Source of the DNA: a virus
Virus record (IMG/VR): IMGVR_UViG_3300032820_000080
Span: 1-28,869 of that record
Reading direction: 5' to 3' (one strand)
Length of the DNA: 28,869 nucleotides
This document shows, piece by piece, positions 15,551 through 23,266 of the stretch. The translations under genes and the position numbers were made by a program. The notes below the pieces were generated by a model. The model made no database searches. It saw only the letters and a program-made list of their open reading frames with translations, and was not told the DNA's origin. Positions within the stretch are counted from its first letter, which is position 1, and each line of letters opens with the position of its first letter.

Positions 15551-17392
15551 TTGTCATTAATTGCTTTAGAAAATGCTGGGCAGACAGGAATCGTCCAAGA
15601 CATACAACCGTGGCAGTTGCCCATCAATGCGTGGAGCGATGGCAATAATGTACGGATGGAGCATGGCTCTGTATTTAAATGCAAGGGTTATTCTTCAGTC
15701 ATGGAAACCTGCCCTATCGCCCCTTATCATATTGCCTACATTAAAGTATCAGGCAATAAATACTGGGTAGCCTGTGGGCTTGCAGCTATCCATGTCTTTG
15801 ATGCTACTGAAAAGACAACCGCCCTAGATGGTGGTATTAGTGCAGCGGCTACAGGTATTACAGTGGATAGTGTAGTTGGTTTTGAGACTGCTGGCACTAT
15901 AACTATAGGCTCCGAAGAGATTCCCTATACAGGTATTTCAACAAATACATTTACAGGGTGTGTAAGGGGAGGCGGTGCTACGACCCATTTAGATGGAGCA
16001 ACAGTAACCAGAACTAAGAAGTGGTATGACATTACCAGAGGCGGTGGGGCTGGCGGTGCGTATTCTGCTACCGCTTCGGAGACTTGGGCTTCTACGGTTA
16101 TAGGCGGTGTGCTTGTTGTAACTAATGGATTTGATAAGCCTCAGTTTTGGGAACTTGTCGATGGTGTGCCAGCAACCATTCAGAAGATGCAGAACCTGAC
16201 TAGCTGGCCTGTGGCGACAGAATGTAAATCAATGAGAGCGTTTCGCTCGTTCTTGGTTTCTCTCAATATAACTGCGTCAAATGTTAATTTCCCCAGAGTA
16301 GTAAAGTGGTCAACAGAGGCCGCAATACAAACAGTCCCCGCATCTTGGAACGAGGCGGATGCTACGGTAGATGCTGGTGAATATGAATTAGCAGACACTA
16401 AAGGAGCAATACTAGACGGTCTTCCATTACGCGATTCCTTTATGATCTATAAGGAAGATGCTGTCTATTCAATGACCTATGTCGGTACACCTTTTATCTT
16501 TTCATTTAGGCAGCTTTCACCTTCAGTTGGGATTCTCTCTAAAAACTGTGTTGCAGAGTTCGACGGAGGCCATTTTCTTTTCGGTAATGGTGACATTTAC
16601 CTAAACGATGGGCAAAGGATTTCATCTCTATTACCCCATAAAATGCGGGATCATGTATTCGCGCTAGTAGATGGGGATCACATTGAGAAGTCTTTTGTAG
16701 TTGCTGACTACGGAAGGACAGAGATGTTAGCTTGCTTTGTTTCTACGAGTGCTGGAACAGATAACCAATGCGACAAGGCTTTGATATGGAATTGGGTAAA
16801 TAATACTTTCTCCATTAGGGATATACCCAATCTTGCCCACATGGGTTACGGTAGTGTAAAGAATGAGTTATCCTATACAACTTGGACTGCTGCCGCTGCA
16901 CTTCCCCCTTCCCCTGCTGGCCCATCTTGGTCTGCCGCTATTGGAGCATGGGCCGTATCATGGGATGATGTGGAGAATGTGCTTCTTTTTGCTGACCCTG
17001 TAAGCACAAAACTATACAGGGATGGATCAGGCAACAAGGAAGACACTACGGATATGGTATCTTATGTTGAAAGAACAGGCTTGACATTCACTGCCCAAAA
17101 TCAGCCAGACCAATCAACAGTAAAACGTATAAAGGCTATATGGCCCAAGATGACTATAGCGAGTGCTGATACAGTAAATTTCTACATCGGAACCCAGATG
17201 TCTACAGAAGAGGCTATTACATGGAGTTCTCCAATAACTTTCAACCCAGACACCCAATCTAAGGTATCTTGTAGAGCGAGTGGAAAACTTTATGGAATCA
17301 AAATTGAATCCACTGGTGACACTTCTTGGAGACTTGATGGGCTAGAGTTTGAGTTAGACGATGCAGGAAGACGTGGTTCTAGGAGTTACTAA
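15551..17392 (+). CDS. Tail hub / packaged-DNA stabilization protein, P22 gp10-like
   Basis: A 613-residue protein. The N-terminus (PWQLPINAWSDGNNVRMEHG, about 20-39) is the typical 'lpp.aWsdg.NVrf.dG...k..G' opening of gp10-like stabilization proteins in marine podoviruses. An inserted small beta domain (about 98-150) carries ITVDSVVGFETAGTITIG and a TFTGCVRG turn, common in phage structural proteins. The rest is beta-propeller-like, with SKNCVAEFDGGHFLFG around 330. The protein would sit below the adaptor and plug the DNA channel. The start is a TTG at 15551 with GGAG at 15539-15542, eight bases upstream; the same frame has no ATG nearby. The stop overlaps the next gene in TAATG. Confidence 0.8.
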   Translation: MSLIALENAGQTGIVQDIQPWQLPINAWSDGNNVRMEHGSVFKCKGYSSVMETCPIAPYHIAYIKVSGNKYWVACGLAAIHVFDATEKTTALDGGISAAATGITVDSVVGFETAGTITIGSEEIPYTGISTNTFTGCVRGGGATTHLDGATVTRTKKWYDITRGGGAGGAYSATASETWASTVIGGVLVVTNGFDKPQFWELVDGVPATIQKMQNLTSWPVATECKSMRAFRSFLVSLNITASNVNFPRVVKWSTEAAIQTVPASWNEADATVDAGEYELADTKGAILDGLPLRDSFMIYKEDAVYSMTYVGTPFIFSFRQLSPSVGILSKNCVAEFDGGHFLFGNGDIYLNDGQRISSLLPHKMRDHVFALVDGDHIEKSFVVADYGRTEMLACFVSTSAGTDNQCDKALIWNWVNNTFSIRDIPNLAHMGYGSVKNELSYTTWTAAAALPPSPAGPSWSAAIGAWAVSWDDVENVLLFADPVSTKLYRDGSGNKEDTTDMVSYVERTGLTFTAQNQPDQSTVKRIKAIWPKMTIASADTVNFYIGTQMSTEEAITWSSPITFNPDTQSKVSCRASGKLYGIKIESTGDTSWRLDGLEFELDDAGRRGSRSY

Positions 17393-17670
17393 TGGCACTT
17401 GCCGATGTAAAGAGGGTCAAGTCTGTAGTTCGTTATGAGCCGGGACCACTACCAGAAGACAAAGAGGATTTGGGAATCTATGTGGTTACAGAATTTAAGA
17501 GATTAGGAAACATACTATTCAACCAATCGGTGATGAGACTTGAAGAAACAAACACAGCCCCCGCAAAACCAAGAGATGGAGACATCAGATACGCTGATGG
17601 ATCAAACTGGAATCCGGGAGCGGGTACAGGAATTTATTGGTTCGATGGCACCACATGGAACAAGCTGTAA
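17392..17670 (+). CDS. Small tail protein
   Basis: A 92-residue protein ending in a beta segment with GDIRYADGSNWNPGAGTGIYW (about 63-83) and a final FDGTTWNKL. The 'aPakPrdGdirYADGtnWnPG.G.G.y...gtWn' sequence is a recurrent signature of small tail-region proteins in podoviruses of marine bacteria. The N-terminal half has an EDLGIYVVTEFKRLG helix. The precise role is unknown. Start overlaps the gp10-like stop (TAATG 17390-17394); the end overlaps the GNAT-like gene by 26 bases in a different frame. Confidence 0.7.
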   Translation: MALADVKRVKSVVRYEPGPLPEDKEDLGIYVVTEFKRLGNILFNQSVMRLEETNTAPAKPRDGDIRYADGSNWNPGAGTGIYWFDGTTWNKL

Positions 17671-18082
17671 GGTTGGAGTAGTACACCCAGAAGAAGTACC
17701 CAAACTCTGGAAGAAGGTATTGCCGCAAATAGAGCGGTGCGTACCCCACTCAGAGGGGGAGATGGAGTCTCCTGACTTCTATGTGGCCCTTGTTGACGGT
17801 GAAATGCAGTTATGGATAGCGGTAGAAGACGAAGAGGTTATCGCTTCTATGGTTACTCAGATCATACCTTACCCCCAAAAGAAGGTGTTGAGAATCATCG
17901 CAATAGCTGGTGGAGATATGGATAAGTGGTTCCACTTTGAGCCTGACTTGGAAGAGTTTGCAATCCTCATGGGTTGTACATCCTTAGAAGCTTGGGGTCG
18001 GAAAGGATGGAAGAAGATATTAACGGATTGGAAAGATTCATACGTTGTCTACACAAAAGAACTAGATAGAAGGTTACATTAA
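17645..18082 (+). CDS. GNAT-fold acyltransferase-like tail-region protein
   Basis: A 145-residue protein with a GNAT-like layout. An N-terminal helix includes WKKVLPQIERC; LWIAVEDEEVIASMVTQI (about 57-74) is the central beta pair; then come VLRIIAIAGGDMDKW, a helix EEFAILMGCTSLEAWGRKGW, and a final strand with YVVYTKEL. The 'vgg..t.i..YP.kkv.riv...G.....wf......e.fA...GC..vea.gR.gW.k.l' series is typical of small GNAT proteins encoded in podovirus tail modules. The acetyl-CoA loop is weak (IAIAGG only), so activity is uncertain. I chose ATG 17645; AGGA at 17628-17631 is 13 bases upstream. An earlier in-frame ATG at 17540 would overlap the preceding gene by 131 bases. Confidence 0.7.
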   Translation: MAPHGTSCKVGVVHPEEVPKLWKKVLPQIERCVPHSEGEMESPDFYVALVDGEMQLWIAVEDEEVIASMVTQIIPYPQKKVLRIIAIAGGDMDKWFHFEPDLEEFAILMGCTSLEAWGRKGWKKILTDWKDSYVVYTKELDRRLH

Positions 18083-19626
18083 TGGCTTCAAAAACCGTCA
18101 CAGTACCAACAAGACATAAAGGATTATTGGCTGCTTATATCACGCCCGAAGAGGCTGGTATACTTGTCGATATGTTTCATAAAGAATCTGACCCGCCCAA
18201 AGCTGGGCCGGGTGGATTGCTTATGTATGAGGGTGGTGGTGAGGATTGGTATCTGGAGGAATTGTACGAGAAAGCTGCTGAAGAAGCTGCTGGCAGAAAG
18301 CTATCAATGGATGAAAAAGCTTCTATCGTTGGTGGAGTTTGGGGCGGTGCTGATGATACTGATAAAGTATCTTCGGAGGAAGGTGCGAGAAGGTATGGTG
18401 AAGCTTTAGCTTCTGGCGCACATTCCGACACTCCTATAACTGCCTCAGCAAGCGTAATAGAGACATTAGGTTATGATCCGGGTTCAGATGTTGATCTTTC
18501 CTATGACTATGATGCGGGGCGTTATAGAGCCACGGAGCATGTTGAAATGTCTCCACGCGAGGCTGGAGATATTCATGGTTACGGGCATGGTGATGACGCT
18601 GGGCGTATGGGTTACTATGTCCCAGAAGGCGGCATGTGGACTGTAGAGATGGACCCAATTGGTTCTGGCAGCTCAACGCCAACAACAGTTGTTCCATTCC
18701 CCGGAGCTGGTGGTGGTGCTGCTGCTGGTGGTGGTGGAGCTGCTGCTGGTGGTGGTGGTGGCGGTGGAGTGGCTGGGGGTGGTGGGGTTAGAGTCCCATC
18801 AGGACCGGGTGGCTACAGAGCGTCTGCTAGTGGGGGAGTTAGACCATTAAGCGGCGGTTATGTACCATACTCAAGATACAGTTTAGTATACCCTATGACG
18901 ATGCCAGAGGCTCCTAGCGGAGCTGGTGCAGCCGACCCCTACCGTACTGGAAGAAAGGCTACATGGGAGTCTACAGGAGTTCCTATGGAGCTGTGGGATT
19001 ATGAAGCACCAACCATTCGCGGTATGCGTGGTGGTGGTGGCTTTATGGCTGGTGGTATCCCAACATCTTACGCGCCCATAGCTCCACCCGGATTAATCGG
19101 TGGACCCATTGGTGGCGGTGGTGGACCCGGTGGCGGTGGAATAGGGCCGGGATCATTTGTCGGAGGTGGTTGGGAGCCACCATTTGAGGTTTTTGAAGGT
19201 GGGCATGATCCTGAGGGTGGCCCCACCTCTACATGGGGTGGTTATTTACCGGGAATGGGTGGCGTTGCGGCGGGTTATACTGGTGCTGACCCCACGTGGG
19301 CAGGAAGCTCAAGTTATGGTGGTTATGTTCCGGGGGCGCACCATGTAGGAGTAGAAATGGAACCGCACGATTACACTAGCCCGGTATCAACAACCGCTCT
19401 AGATGATTACGTCTCCCCCGTCCCAAGCTCTGTGGTTACTGGAATAGCTCCTCCGTCTGTACTATCAGCTCCGGTATCAGCGCCAGTTCCAACATTTAGT
19501 TTTGATGATTCTTTCGCTAGCGGCGGGTTTGATGTAGAGGAGCATTTTGGTTTGGGATCAGAAGGTTATGGCGGTGGGTTTGGCGCTCCCGGTGGTTCTG
19601 GTGGCGGCGGTGGATTCGAAGTTTAA
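18082..19626 (+). CDS. Glycine-rich structural-like protein
   Basis: A 514-residue protein I do not recognise. The first 190 residues are mixed and charged, with a helix (EELYEKAAEEAAGRKLS) and an acidic DLSYDYDAGRY segment. From about 190 on the protein is mostly Gly, Pro, Ala and Ser with scattered Tyr, Met and acidic residues, including poly-Gly/poly-Ala blocks at about 208-236. No signal peptide, membrane helix or catalytic motif is evident. The terminal residues are again poly-Gly with FEV at the end. It sits between the GNAT-like gene (TAATG overlap) and the S74-type gene, so a virion role is likely. The disordered composition could act as a flexible linker or glue. Confidence 0.55.
   Translation: MASKTVTVPTRHKGLLAAYITPEEAGILVDMFHKESDPPKAGPGGLLMYEGGGEDWYLEELYEKAAEEAAGRKLSMDEKASIVGGVWGGADDTDKVSSEEGARRYGEALASGAHSDTPITASASVIETLGYDPGSDVDLSYDYDAGRYRATEHVEMSPREAGDIHGYGHGDDAGRMGYYVPEGGMWTVEMDPIGSGSSTPTTVVPFPGAGGGAAAGGGGAAAGGGGGGGVAGGGGVRVPSGPGGYRASASGGVRPLSGGYVPYSRYSLVYPMTMPEAPSGAGAADPYRTGRKATWESTGVPMELWDYEAPTIRGMRGGGGFMAGGIPTSYAPIAPPGLIGGPIGGGGGPGGGGIGPGSFVGGGWEPPFEVFEGGHDPEGGPTSTWGGYLPGMGGVAAGYTGADPTWAGSSSYGGYVPGAHHVGVEMEPHDYTSPVSTTALDDYVSPVPSSVVTGIAPPSVLSAPVSAPVPTFSFDDSFASGGFDVEEHFGLGSEGYGGGFGAPGGSGGGGGFEV
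18703..18786 (+). repeat. GGN/GCN trinucleotide tract
   Basis: An 84-base in-frame stretch of GGT, GGC, GGA and GCT codons with two near-identical blocks, each a GCTGCTGCT followed by a run of GGT. It encodes alternating poly-Gly and poly-Ala in the glycine-rich protein. The triplet nature means that slippage would change length without changing frame. Confidence 0.85.
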
Positions 19627-19639
19627 CGAGGAATAAATT

Positions 19640-20605
19640 ATGGCTGGTGGATCAAAAACTACAACGACTACAAGTGAGCCGTGGGCTGAGCAAAAAGACT
19701 TTCTAAAGAAAGGTTTTGCTAGAGCAGAGAATCTTTATGCAGCAGAGCCTAGAGGCCCAGCTTACTATCCGTCTGCAACCTTAGCGGGATTTGACCCAGC
19801 ACAGGCTGAGTCTCAACGTATGGCGCTAGGCTATGCGGCGGGTGATCGCCCAGCAGAGCAGCAGAGGTTCGCAGAGAGGAACATCAACCAGATGCAGACA
19901 GGCATGGTTGATGAGGCCAGCTTTAATCCACAGCTAGAGGCTATGAAGCGACAGATGACCTCACGCTTAACTGGCTCTGTATTGCCGGGTATTCGGCAGT
20001 CTATGGTGCAGTATCAGCCCGGTGGTAGTAGCCGTGGCGATCAGGTGCAGGCACAGGCTATTGCAGCAGCTAATCAACAGTTCTTAAACAAAGAAGCGGA
20101 GATGAGGCAGCAGGCTTATGAGGCCGCTCAGGGGCGCAGGGTTAGTGCTTTAGGCGCTTATCCATCTATTATGTCAGCGCCACTAGGAATGGCTGAGGCT
20201 GTTGGTCAAGTTGGTGCAGACCGTAGAGGAATGTCGCAAGAGGCGATGAACAGAGATATCCAACGATACATGTACGAATCTCAAGCGCCACAAACTGCGC
20301 TCAATCAGTATATGGCAAATATATCGGGAGATTATGGTGGGACTTCTACTCAAAATGTGCCGGGAACAAGTTCCATTGGCTCTATCATGGGTGCAGTGTT
20401 GCCAGCGTTAATCTCTGACGAGCGATTGAAGGAAAACATTGAGCCTATAGGTGAACATAAAGGATTCAAATGGTACAGTTACAACTACATCTGGAGTCCT
20501 AAGAAATTCATCGGTGTGCTTGCTCAAGAGGTTGAGAAGATTCTTCCAGAAGCGGTCATTACGATTAATGGTGTTAAGGCTGTTCGTTATGGGATGATTG
20601 TATAA
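19640..20605 (+). CDS. Virion protein with minimal S74-type C-terminal chaperone
   Basis: A 321-residue protein. The N-terminus is MAGGSKTTTTTSEPWAEQKD, then a helical part with PAYYPSATLAGFDPAQAESQ (about 40-59), common in marine phage virion proteins near the ejection genes. Residues 60-250 are glutamine-rich and helical. The last 63 residues (259-321) carry SDERLKENI, GVLAQEVEKILPEAV and a YGMI end: the core of an intramolecular chaperone of the peptidase S74 type, where self-cleavage occurs before the Ser of 'SD.RLK.NI'. The usual long helical extension is absent, so it may fold or trimerise without cleaving. An AGGA Shine-Dalgarno precedes the ATG; the stop overlaps the next gene in TAATG. 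Confidence 0.75.
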   Translation: MAGGSKTTTTTSEPWAEQKDFLKKGFARAENLYAAEPRGPAYYPSATLAGFDPAQAESQRMALGYAAGDRPAEQQRFAERNINQMQTGMVDEASFNPQLEAMKRQMTSRLTGSVLPGIRQSMVQYQPGGSSRGDQVQAQAIAAANQQFLNKEAEMRQQAYEAAQGRRVSALGAYPSIMSAPLGMAEAVGQVGADRRGMSQEAMNRDIQRYMYESQAPQTALNQYMANISGDYGGTSTQNVPGTSSIGSIMGAVLPALISDERLKENIEPIGEHKGFKWYSYNYIWSPKKFIGVLAQEVEKILPEAVITINGVKAVRYGMIV

Positions 20606-21054
20606 TGGCTGGTTCATTAATGTCTATGGTGCCACCTTCATTTTCTAATTTCGGAAGAAACATAGGAAGCGCCATCAGGGGGTTTGGTCAGGATATTGGA
20701 TTATCCCCTAGAAAGCGAAGACAATACACTGGCAACCCGCACTTACAGCAAAGGCGATACACTGGAAATCCACACTTAGACCCAACTCCTGAACAGGTGC
20801 AAGCCATGACAAGTGAGGGTTTCTTTGATGCGGAACTTGCGGCTGCGCTGTCTGGTATTAAATCAAAAGAAGGTCAATTAAGAGCGCCAAGACCGGGTAA
20901 ATTTGGCCCACGCAAAACATACGCCAAGCTTCAGCCTCCTATGGCACAGTTTGATAATCGTTCGTATGCTGGTGTGATGGGTCCGCGAAAACGTAGAATG
21001 TTTGGATATAACCCTAGAGTTGGTGGGTATGTAGGAGGTTCACGGAATGCGTAG
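20605..21054 (+). CDS. Basic repeat-containing internal-type protein
   Basis: A 149-residue, strongly basic, Gly/Pro/Arg-rich protein. Short N-terminal amphipathic stretch (MAGSLMSMVP start), then two adjacent copies of a YTGNPHL motif (41-47 and 52-58) between arginine clusters, and a later GPRKRRMFGYNPRVGG. No known domain is recognised. Composition and place between the S74-type protein and the larger internal proteins suggest a DNA-contacting virion component. The start overlaps the previous stop by one base; the end overlaps the next gene by eight. The 738-residue neighbour begins with a similar GDPRLRKRRR segment. Confidence 0.6.
   Translation: MAGSLMSMVPPSFSNFGRNIGSAIRGFGQDIGLSPRKRRQYTGNPHLQQRRYTGNPHLDPTPEQVQAMTSEGFFDAELAAALSGIKSKEGQLRAPRPGKFGPRKTYAKLQPPMAQFDNRSYAGVMGPRKRRMFGYNPRVGGYVGGSRNA
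20721..20778 (+). repeat. Tandem 25-base repeat in basic protein gene
   Basis: Bases 20721-20745 and 20754-20778 are near-identical (ATACACTGG core followed by A/C-rich CCGCACTTA or CCACACTTA) and 33 bases apart in frame. They encode the duplicated YTGNPHL motif. Confidence 0.75.
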
Positions 21055-23263
21055 TCCTAACTATGGTTTATTTGACTCCCCTTATTGGGGCGTACCGGGC
21101 AGACTTCAGTATAATCCGTCCGCCCCTCCCGGCTCACAAAACTTGATAGGTGATCCGAGACTGCGGAAGCGCAGGAGGCTTACACCAGCTCAGGTGTTAC
21201 CATCGTCAAGAGCTATGCAAGAGGTTTTAAGCGCACCTAACCCTCAGTTCATGGGCGGTGCTTTGCCCCAAGCCGTGATGACTCCTCAACAGCGTCAACA
21301 TGCTATGCGTTCTCGTACCTTTAATCGCTCTCCAGATCCACGCGCCCAAGCTCCCGCACCAGTTCGGGTTCCAGATGTTGCGTATCCTTTTGAGCGGTCT
21401 CAGGGGAGGGCAATGTTTGATCCAGAGATTGTGGGTCCAGCGGCACAACATGCTAGAATGTTGCAAGCTAACGCAACTCAACGATCTCGTTATGCGGGTC
21501 CGGGGCCTAGAGGCCACACGCGATCCCCTCCACCTGTTGACGAGTTTAGAGGGATAGAACCACCATTTGTTGATGTGGGGCAAGGCGACTATACTGGCAC
21601 CGTTGCTGACGATGAAAGTTTGGGTATGCGTGATTGGTATGCCCGTGAAGCCCAAGAGCAGCGCAGGGTAAAGGATAGAACTACGGCTCCTAAACCAGAA
21701 GATATTGCTGCTTGGATGCAGAGGCGTCGGCTTGCGATTCAGAAAGAGTATGATAAAGACATTATTGCATTTCAGGACGATGAGTATGGTGCTACTCCCG
21801 GTGGACAAGCTGGGCTGTTAGAAAGGGTTGATGATTGGATCAGAACCCCAACAAAGACGGGCGATAGTGCTTACGCCGACACAATGATACAAGACCAGAA
21901 CACTCGTATAGAAGAGCAGCAGCAAAGAGATATATTGGGTAGTGGAACGAAGTCTATAGGTCAAGTTATGTTTCCGAATGCTGACGAGCAAATGGCTGTT
22001 CGTAGAATGGTTTCTGGTGAGAAAGCTCCGGTGCATGGTCCTGTATCTGCTATTGATAACTTTAAAGAAATTATTGAGAAGGTTCATAGCGGAGGGCCAA
22101 TAGGCAGAGACCCCACAAAATCGCACGATAAGAAATATAACGAGGCATACGATAAACTTACAGTAGTTGATAAAGACAAACAAACAGAGATTGTAAATAC
22201 TTGGGCTGCGGATAAGACATTCGATGCTGAAGGTTATATCTCCCCAACTACAACCTCTAAAGAGCCGCCAATAGATTCAAAAGATTTAACGGGCGAAGTT
22301 GCTTCTTCTGTTAAAATAGCAGCAAAATCTAATGATGTACCAAGCAAAGATGCTGCTGATATCGTAACATCAACGCCACAGCAAAATGCAGAAAGAATTT
22401 GGGGTAACTTCTCAAGAGACTCAGGAAGCAAGAGAACTAAATACTTATCTGCAATGAATGATATGTATAAGAAGATGATGATCCTTAACGTCATTGCTGC
22501 GCTTACTGGTTCAGAAAGTCAAGCTCCGTTATTCATGGAGATGGCTATGGCTAAGATGAAAGCTATGGAAAGTTTTGATGGAATGGAGCGCCTTGATAGC
22601 ATCAGGAAAGGTGTGTTCTATACTGAGGATGGTAAGTTCGATCCACCTAAGTCTCGTCTGATGGCTTTCAGGAGAGCAATTAGATTTGGAGCTAATGAGA
22701 AAGAAGCGGAAGCTTTAAGCGGTCATCACCCAACCCCATCCAAAACTCCAGTAGGTTTTGAAACGTGGCACAGAGTTGGGGCAGATGGTAACTTAGAGCA
22801 AAAAACAGTGCCAAGAGGAACCAGACCCCCGGCAAATGGTGGAAGACCTTACATAAAGGGTCAGGGTTCGGCTGGTGCTTTGACTACTCAATATATTAAA
22901 TCTGTTGAAGGTGCCATAGCTTCCGGGAATATACCGTTAGCGAAAAAGTTGATTGGTAGGCAATATACGATTGATGGTTATGATAGACTTATGGGACCAC
23001 CCACGCCAGAGAGCATTCAAAAGTATGTCGATGCTACCTATCCGCAATTTGCTGGGATAGTTAGCGCGAGGGCTAACCCTCCCGCGCAAGCCCCAGCAGT
23101 ACAGCCCACCACTCAAACAGCACAGCCCGTAGCTGAGCAAGCTCAAGGTAAAACATTAGCACCACAAAGCGCTATTAATTATTTAATGGAAAATAATACT
23201 GAAGCTGTTCGAAAAGCGTTTTTAAATAAGTATGGGTATCTTCCGGAAGGGTTTTCAAATTAA
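21047..23263 (+). CDS. Putative internal virion protein
   Basis: A 738-residue protein of unknown function. The N-terminal 150 residues are Pro/Arg-rich and probably extended (LFDSPYWGVPGRLQYN, GDPRLRKRRRLT). The middle is charged and helical, with QQRRVKDRTT and an IEEQQQRD coil. A hydrophobic helix with MYKKMMILNVIAALTGSE lies at about 470-487, and the C-terminus is a proline/alanine/glutamine linker followed by AINYLMENNTEAVRKAFLNK. No catalytic motif is visible. Size, charge and position between the S74-type and the 958-residue proteins fit a set of ejection proteins packed inside the head. This is inference from context. Confidence 0.55.
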   Translation: MRSPNYGLFDSPYWGVPGRLQYNPSAPPGSQNLIGDPRLRKRRRLTPAQVLPSSRAMQEVLSAPNPQFMGGALPQAVMTPQQRQHAMRSRTFNRSPDPRAQAPAPVRVPDVAYPFERSQGRAMFDPEIVGPAAQHARMLQANATQRSRYAGPGPRGHTRSPPPVDEFRGIEPPFVDVGQGDYTGTVADDESLGMRDWYAREAQEQRRVKDRTTAPKPEDIAAWMQRRRLAIQKEYDKDIIAFQDDEYGATPGGQAGLLERVDDWIRTPTKTGDSAYADTMIQDQNTRIEEQQQRDILGSGTKSIGQVMFPNADEQMAVRRMVSGEKAPVHGPVSAIDNFKEIIEKVHSGGPIGRDPTKSHDKKYNEAYDKLTVVDKDKQTEIVNTWAADKTFDAEGYISPTTTSKEPPIDSKDLTGEVASSVKIAAKSNDVPSKDAADIVTSTPQQNAERIWGNFSRDSGSKRTKYLSAMNDMYKKMMILNVIAALTGSESQAPLFMEMAMAKMKAMESFDGMERLDSIRKGVFYTEDGKFDPPKSRLMAFRRAIRFGANEKEAEALSGHHPTPSKTPVGFETWHRVGADGNLEQKTVPRGTRPPANGGRPYIKGQGSAGALTTQYIKSVEGAIASGNIPLAKKLIGRQYTIDGYDRLMGPPTPESIQKYVDATYPQFAGIVSARANPPAQAPAVQPTTQTAQPVAEQAQGKTLAPQSAINYLMENNTEAVRKAFLNKYGYLPEGFSN

Positions 23264-23266
23264 ACT

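Noticed and set aside
17540-17644. Earlier ATG for the GNAT-like protein
   Set aside because: The extra 35 residues are a frame-shifted reading of the preceding gene's conserved C-terminus and look like no known GNAT N-terminus.
21227-21808. Long minus-strand frame (193 codons) inside the 738-residue gene
   Set aside because: It lies fully antisense to a longer coherent frame, has no family-like motifs and no isolated regulatory signals.
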